From: Theodoxus fluviatilis | Taxonomy: Eukaryota; Mollusca; Gastropoda; Cycloneritida; Neritidae | Length of the DNA stretch: 64,000 bases | Direction: 5' to 3' | Assembly (NCBI GenBank): GCA_034096865.1 | Contig: JAWQFJ010028261.1 | Coordinates: 41,030 to 105,029, forward strand | Shown: positions 58,762 to 64,000 of the stretch, piece by piece | How positions within the stretch are numbered: the stretch's first letter is position 1 | Layout: each line of letters opens with the position of its first letter | Notes under the pieces: generated by a model | Databases searched by the model: none | Seen by the model: the letters and a program-made list of their open reading frames with translations, nothing else | What the model was told of the DNA's origin: nothing | Translations under genes and position numbers: made by a program

Positions 58762-61700
58762 CATACAGGCTTAAACTGAATGTGAGCATGAGAACCAAAC
58801 AACCACATTGCTCCCTCATAAAATCATCTTCAGACATGTGAAAATTGTAGAAAACATTACTTTCATTCAAACAGTAAGCTTGTTTCGACTAGATCTGGAT
58901 CATGAATATCATTCACTTTGTCTTCCGATCACTGGATCAGCTCACTGTTCCATCATGGATTACAAATTAAATCAACACTGAGAAGACTTAGCACTCATAA
59001 CCTTCATTATCTGGACTGACCCCATCAGTTTGTCAGGCCATATAACTGTTCCAAAGAATCATTCCTTACAAAGTCAAACCCTTTTGAGTTGTTAGGTCTT
59101 TCTTTATTTTTTTTAACCCATCCCCACCCCCTGACAAGATCATGAAAACACAAACAAGTTCACTCAAAAATGTATTTATTCAGCTCCTTGCATTTAAAGG
59201 ACGAAGCTTAGTCTTGAACACAATGAATAAATCAGGCTCCCAACTGATGACCCCTCGAGCACCTTACCTCGTCATTTTTGTGCAGAAGGTACCTGTTCTT
59301 GGCTTGATCTTCCTCACGTCTTTTGAGGAGAAGTAGATTTTGTTCTTCAGACAGCTTTGCTTTCTGCTCTGCTTTGGCCAGTTTCTCAAGAAGCATCTGA
59401 ATTTGTTGTTGACACAGCTGCAGCCTGTGCCCCAATTCTGACAGAGAACCAAGGAGGGGAAATCAGCTATGTATTAATCAATTTTACTACGGTTCAGATG
59501 ACCCTAATCTTGTCTAACAGTATAAGTATCAGTAAAGCAAGCATGTGCATACATGTGCGCACACACACACATTCGCGCACACACACACATACGCACACAC
59601 ACACACATGCACACACATGCATACACACACATGCACAAACACACACACACACACATAAATATAAATGCCCACATACATGAACATTTGACTGGAACTTTAA
59701 ACAATCCATTTGTACATTTAGAGACATCAACAAGGATGATTAAGCTTTAAAGTAACCTTAAGAAGGGAAAAAAAGGAATCTTGAAGAAGAAAAAAAAGAA
59801 GGTTTAAGGCAGATCTGTCATGGGCTTGTAGCCTCACCAGGCAGAAAGTAACATGACCTACCGGGTTTCTTTGTTATTGCAATCATTTTGTTAAATAACA
59901 AACATATGGATTACAGTATAACAAATATCAGCTTAAAATCAACAACTTTAAACAAGAAGGGCAAAACCCATGCGACTCACATGATTGACCTTGACCTTTA
60001 CATGACCTTGACCTTCAGGTGACCTTCAAGGTCAAGGTCAAACAACTAAACCTAGCGATAACATCATACACTAAGAAATGCTTTACATATTTTCTTACCA
60101 AAATACATGTGGCCTTGACCCAAGGTCAAGGTCATCCAAGGTCATGCAACACAAAGCTGTTAATTCAAGACATAGGAAGCACAATGGTGCTTATTGGCAC
60201 TTTCTACCATGAGATATGGTCACTTTTAGTGGTTCACTACCCCATTTTGGTCACATTTCATAAGGGTCAGTGACCTTGACCTTGATGATATGTGAACAAA
60301 TGTGTCTCATGATGAAAGTATAACATGCGCCCCACATAATTATTAAGTTTGAAACAGTTATCTTCCATAGTTCAGGGTCAAGGTCACTTCAAAATATGTA
60401 TACAATCCAACTTTGAAGAGCTCCTGTGACCTTGACCTTGAAGTAAGTCAACCAAACTGGTATCAAAAGAAAGGGCTTGCTTTGACCTATATACCATATA
60501 TAGTTAAGGTCGCCATTCTCAATAACGTGGAGAGAAAATTGGGAAAATGTGAAAAATGACTGTTTTTGAGACCACATTTATGGCCCTGTGACCTTGACCT
60601 TGAAGCAAGGTCAAGTCACTATGTATGTTTTTGTACACCTTGTCATCCTACACCATCATGCCAAATTGGGTGTTGATAGACTTAATAGTCTCCGAGAAAA
60701 ATCCAACGTTAAAGTTGTTTATGGACAACAGGACGCCCGGACGCCTGGACGCCAGTAGACACAGGTGACCTAGTATGAAAGTATAACATGTGTACTACAA
60801 TGTTGTGAAGTTTGGAAGAGTTATCTTCCATAGTTCAGGGTCAAGGTCACTTCAAAATATGTATACAATCTAACTTTAAAGAGCTCCTGTGACCTTGACC
60901 TTGAAGCAAGGTCAATCAAACTGGTATCAAAAGATAGGGATTACTTTGCCCTATACACCATATATAGGTCAGGTATCCAATCTCAAAAACTTCAGAGGAA
61001 ATTGGGAAAATGTGAAAAATGGCTGTTTTTTAGACAACATTTACGGCTCCTGCGACCTTGACCTTGAAGCAAGGTCAAGTCACCATGTATGTTTTTTGAC
61101 GCCTTGTCATCATACACCATCATGCCAAATTGGGTGTTGATAGACTTAATAGTCTCCGAGAAAAATCCAACGTTAAAGTTTTTTTACACGCTCGGACGCC
61201 CGGACGGACGAAACGGGTGAGTACATAGACTCACTGTTGCTTCGCATGTGAGTCAAAAATGAATTGAATTAAAAACCTGCAGTAGCAACGTTCTGGTTCT
61301 GAACACATTCCAGCATCACAATCTGTTATCTTTTACAGAAAACAAACAAAAACAAAACTAGACAACCCCCATCCATGCAGGCTGGCCCTGACAAAAACAC
61401 AACACACAGGTCAACACAACACACGGGTCAACACAACACACAGGTCAACACAACACACAGGTCAACACAACACACAGGTCAACACAACACGCTGGTCAAC
61501 ACAACACACTGGTCAACACAACACACAGGTCAACACAACACACAGGTCAACATAAAACACAGGTCAACATGTCCCTGACCCCAAACCAGCTAACAACAAC
61601 ACTACTGCCTACCCTGGCTTGCACTGGAGTCTCCACTGCTGGGGGGGTCTGCCATGTGGGGGTCAGGGGTTGTGGCAGGAGAGAGAAGAACCCAGGGGCA

Positions 61701-61841
61701 TGAGCACTCCTGTGGGGGGTCACCCCTCTCCTGCACTGGAGTTAAGTCATCCTGGTAGGCTTCCTGCTGCTCCTGCACGGCTGCCTGCTCCTGCCCCCCT
61801 TGCTCTCCTAGCTCGTGCTCCTGAGGTCTCTGCATCAGGAG
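56614..61841 (-). CDS. Uncharacterised coiled-coil protein with Cys/His-rich C-terminus (last four exons)
   Basis: Four exons on the - strand join in phase: 61841-61613, 59437-59268, 58510-58202, 57000-56614. All have AG/GT borders (acceptors CACTTACAG, TTCTCTGTCAG, ATTTTTGCAG, CTCACTTCAG; donors GTAGGC, GTAAGG, GTAGGA), giving about 365 residues to a TGA at 56616-56614. The first exon is Gln/Glu-rich. The second and the start of the third form a long coiled coil (LLEKLAKAEQKAKLSEEQN; EQLQVEVDQLQRERDQ). The third continues as a Ser/Pro linker. The last contains HHHECATCGQFFKSEL followed by CAYHKK and, near the end, WPCCEQ and PCCSQHQH, a likely zinc-binding pattern (C-x2-C ... C-x2-H). I do not recognise the family. 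It converges tail-to-tail with UBE3C. Upstream exons were not identified. Confidence 0.7.
57650..57830 (-). mobile_element. Possible tRNA-derived SINE
   Basis: On the - strand the sequence begins GGGGCTCTGTGGCAGAGTGG, then TTAGCATGC: a good RNA polymerase III A-box (57827-57803). A degenerate B-box (GGTTGGAAGCC) lies at 57764-57754. It is too diverged to be a tRNA. It lies in the last intron of the coiled-coil gene. Confidence 0.5.
57850..58020 (+). repeat. Dispersed repeat, copy B
   Basis: Same order of blocks as 13527-13710: CTGCTGGAACCCCTGGCTGCTG, GTCAGCCAGGGGTTA, CAGATCCAGCCATG and CACCCTGGAAGAT before a CA repeat. Confidence 0.55.
58019..58086. repeat. CA microsatellite
   Basis: CA repeat directly following dispersed repeat copy B, in the last intron of the coiled-coil gene. 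Confidence 0.95.
58202..58510 (-). CDS. Coiled-coil gene, exon c
   Basis: Acceptor ATTTTTGCAG, donor TGCAG|GTAGGA; phase 0 at both ends. Starts LTRRNEQLQVEVDQLQRERD (coiled coil), continues to QQIEELLSARMFSPSQGH and then a Ser/Pro-rich linker ending LGLPVQ. Confidence 0.72.
58676..58767. repeat. CA-rich microsatellite
   Basis: Interrupted CA repeat in the intron between exons b and c of the coiled-coil gene. A similar CA-rich stretch lies at 59560-59655. Confidence 0.92.
59268..59437 (-). CDS. Coiled-coil gene, exon b
   Basis: Acceptor TTCTCTGTCAG, donor GACGAG|GTAAGG. Encodes LGHRLQLCQQQIQMLLEKL to RYLLHKNDE. Leucines are spaced in heptads throughout, indicating a coiled coil. Confidence 0.72.
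59950..61254 (-). mobile_element. TGACCTTGA-rich dispersed repeat, copy 2 (with internal partial duplication)
   Basis: Reverse-oriented homologue of 11909-12770. It starts with the tail AAACAAGAAGGGCAAAACCC, then GACTCACATG (59974), and ends CATGTGAGTC at 61254. About 440 bp of the interior occurs twice (about 60330-60740 and 60800-61190), explaining the extra length. It holds about 16 TGACCTTGA/TCAAGGTCA motifs. It lies in the intron between exons a and b of the - strand coiled-coil gene, in the same sense as that gene. Confidence 0.75.
61385..61570. repeat. 17-bp tandem array, about 11 copies
   Basis: Unit ACAGGTCAACACAACAC with variants CGGG and CTGG; ends 43 bp from the donor of exon a of the coiled-coil gene. 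Confidence 0.93.
61613..61841 (-). CDS. Coiled-coil gene, exon a (Gln/Glu-rich)
   Basis: Starts after the acceptor CACTTACAG in phase 0 (LLMQRPQEHELGEQGGQEQ) and ends SSGDSSASQ plus one base before GTAGGC. That base joins exon b to make Glu. Confidence 0.6.
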
Positions 61842-62199
61842 CTGTAAGTGCAGTAAACAATGTCAAATTCAGGATGGAAGTCATGCCTGGGTTTTGTTTT
61901 TCTTGGGCTCTGCTGCTGTAGAGCTGCTACAGTTCTGAGAGCTCAGCAACTGAAATTGTCTTCAGCACTGCTGAGTCTAGCAAGTCTTCACAATGCTGAA
62001 ATTGTGCATTTTTGTATTGTATCTCACATGCACTGTAGATTGTTCTACATGTATTGTTCTAGTTTGCACTCCAGGCTGTTTTCTTTGTGTTTATCACCAT
62101 GCAGATAAATGCTGTGACTTTATACATTTATCAGTACATACCACAAGCAAGTATAGAAGATGATCTCTCAAGAATGTATCACCCCCACTTTCCATCTCC

Positions 62200-62267
62200 C
62201 CTTCCCCCCCCCCTCTCTCTTCTTCTCCTCTCATCCTCTCTCGTCTCTCTCCTCTCTCTTCTCTCGC

Positions 62268-62298
<31 letters not shown>

Positions 62299-63170
62299 CA
62301 CAGCACACCACACACATGCACATTCCTGAAACAGAGAGAGAAGAGAGAGAGAGATGAGAGAGGAGAGAGGAGGAGGAGAGGTTGGAGAGAGAGAGAGAGA
62401 GGGGGGGGAGGGGAGGGAGGCAGGGGGGGGGAGGGAGGGTAGGGAGGGGAGGGTAAGGGGAGGGAGGGAGGGAAGGAGGGGGGGAAGGGAGGGGAGAGAG
62501 AGAGAGATGATGAGAGAGACGCTCTTCGACAGAATAGACAGAGGGGCGAGGAGATAACCCACCAACAATACTCTACTCACACATTATCCTGCCAGGTTTA
62601 TTGGAGGGATGAGGATGAGCAGATAGACCAGAGAGAGGGACGAAGAACGTATATGAGTCGAGAGCCCTGACGACAGGGAGGGAGGTTCAGATAGGTGGTT
62701 CAGAGGGAGGGTCGGGGAGGGAGTGGGAGGGAAGACGGGTCAGGGGGACTGGGGGTACCTACAGGGACATTTCTGATGGATCTGTCCCGTCGAGGAGAGG
62801 GATGAGAGAGGGAGGGAATTCAGTCGGGGGAGGGAGAGGGGGTAGGGGGGATGGGAACCGAGAGATGAGAGAGAGAGACGTGAGGATGAGAGCATGTTGG
62901 TTGAGGAGGAGAGAGAGAGTTTGCGACGGGCAGGAGCGAGATTAGATCCCGAGGAGTGGACTCCCATTCTCTCCTTCTCTGTGTTCCCCGATGTGTCCAT
63001 GTGGAGGATGAGAGTGGAGCGTTTGTAGTGAGTAGAGAGGAGAGAGAGAAAGAGAAGAGAGAGGGGATGTAGAGGGAGGGAGGAGCGAGTAGAGCGAGAC
63101 GAGATGTGGGGTGTGTGGGAGATTGAGGATGAGTGTGGATGAGAGATGAAGAGGAGAGAAGACATAATTC
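62200..63170. repeat. CT- then GA-rich low-complexity sequence
   Basis: Pyrimidine-rich 62190-62270, CA repeat 62270-62295, then about 850 bp of GA/GGGA-rich sequence. No gene recognised here or in 63171-64000. Confidence 0.8.
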
Positions 63171-64000
63171 GTCCTCTGTGTGTCGATAAATTGTTTTGTG
63201 TTGTGTGTATGTGTCACTCTTTCGTTGATGTATGTGTTTCTTTCCCTGCTCTGTCTGTTGTTCCCGTTCCACGTCGGCTATATACTCCAAAACTACTGGA
63301 TGTCGGATTTTTTTGCCCCTCTGATGTGATTTTCTACTCACTCTAACTGGGGGATATCTATTTTGCTTTTTCCTGCCCTGATTCGCTAGAACTGGTGTTA
63401 GGGTTTCCCATTTGAATTGTTATCAAACTTTTCATGAGAATCTGAGCTCTCTTGTCCATTGGCGGAAATTATAGTCAAAAAGAGAAATTTGTTGTTTTTT
63501 TCCCCCATTAGTGCGTATAATCGAAGACACCCTCTCTAAAATTATCGTCCGAGCGTATGCTATCGCGTGCTAGGTACCTACTATGCCCCCCGGTTCTTAT
63601 TCCCGTTTTTCTCTCTGCTTGTTATTGAAATGAACAATTGAAGGAACACTTACAGCCTATCATATTTCATTTTTTGTGTTATTTTGACTCCTTGTCATTT
63701 ATAGCAGACGTTCATTTGCATCATCGACCACTTTCTTCTTAATTTTGCGTATTTCTGGTCCCTAGCATGGTATATCACGCGATTCCTGTGCGTCAGAAGG
63801 CACATCTTCGATAACTGGATCTTGTCACCTGGGACGCGGGTATGGCACCGAAAGTGAATATCCAACGAGGCTGCCTCAGACCTGCCTCGACTTTAGTCAT
63901 GTTTGTTCTTCAGAAGTACATTACTGTTGGACGTGTCCATTTGCTTGCAGGATGCCAGTTCCTTATAGGTGATGGACATGTGCAATTTAGAGATCAGGAA

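Overview
The window is eukaryotic, intron-rich and repeat-dense. Its main gene is the HECT-type E3 ubiquitin ligase UBE3C on the + strand: 19 exons between 865 and 46089. They encode the last 955 residues and the stop codon. Every splice junction has a GT/AG pair and every phase agrees, so the 2,868 coding bases join into one open frame. By recalled comparison with the human protein (1,083 residues), only about 128 N-terminal residues, including the IQ-motif part, lie upstream of the window. The protein sequence, the CR1/L2-like LINEs and the dispersed TGACCTTGA-rich repeats suggest a mollusc, probably a gastropod. That is an inference, because no search was possible.

Layout. 1-864: minisatellite and GT/GA microsatellites. 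865-18345: exons 1-11, with a 5'-truncated antisense LINE in intron 3 (about 3655-6320) and tandem arrays in most introns. 18346-30313: a 12 kb intron made almost wholly of two related tandem arrays (56 bp, then 46 bp). 30314-39822: exons 12-16, with an 8xx-bp GT tract, a 36-bp array, a 42-bp array and an antisense, broken endonuclease/RT LINE (about 34630-38570). 39823-44000: intron 16, with a LINE 3' fragment, a 27-bp array and a 77/78-bp array. 44001-46089: exons 17-19. 46090-56613: 3' UTR and intergenic sequence with no convincing gene. 56614-61841: the last four exons of a second gene on the - strand, convergent with UBE3C, encoding a coiled-coil protein with a Cys/His-rich C-terminus that I do not recognise. 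61842-64000: low-complexity GA-rich sequence and unassigned sequence.

The most notable observation is that several tandem arrays are built from the splice junctions themselves. Exon 17's 3' splice site, with 26 intronic bases and up to 51 coding bases, is present 36 times in tandem. Reading-frame analysis shows only the last copy can give a functional protein. Exon 11's 5' splice site lies in the first unit of a 56-bp array (about 25 copies). That array passes into a 46-bp array (about 209 copies) sharing the same CAG|GTA core, so more than 200 decoy donors follow the real one, and reading past the real donor meets a stop within 24 bases. Arrays also touch the donors of exons 4, 8 and 13 and the acceptors of exons 8 and 14. 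This looks like repeated birth of minisatellites at splice junctions within one housekeeping gene, leaving the spliceosome to pick the exon-proximal copy. I know of no described case of this scale, but I could not search the literature.

Second-tier observations: an inverted-ended repeat family carrying many TCAAGGTCA / AGGTCAAGGTCA nuclear-receptor sites (11909-12770 and 59950-61254), a MITE-like pair, a three-copy dispersed repeat, a hairpin with a tRNA B-box-like loop, an array of about 18 AP-1 sites that also spell GTGAGT donors, and a 3.4-kb-offset duplication next to an assembly gap.
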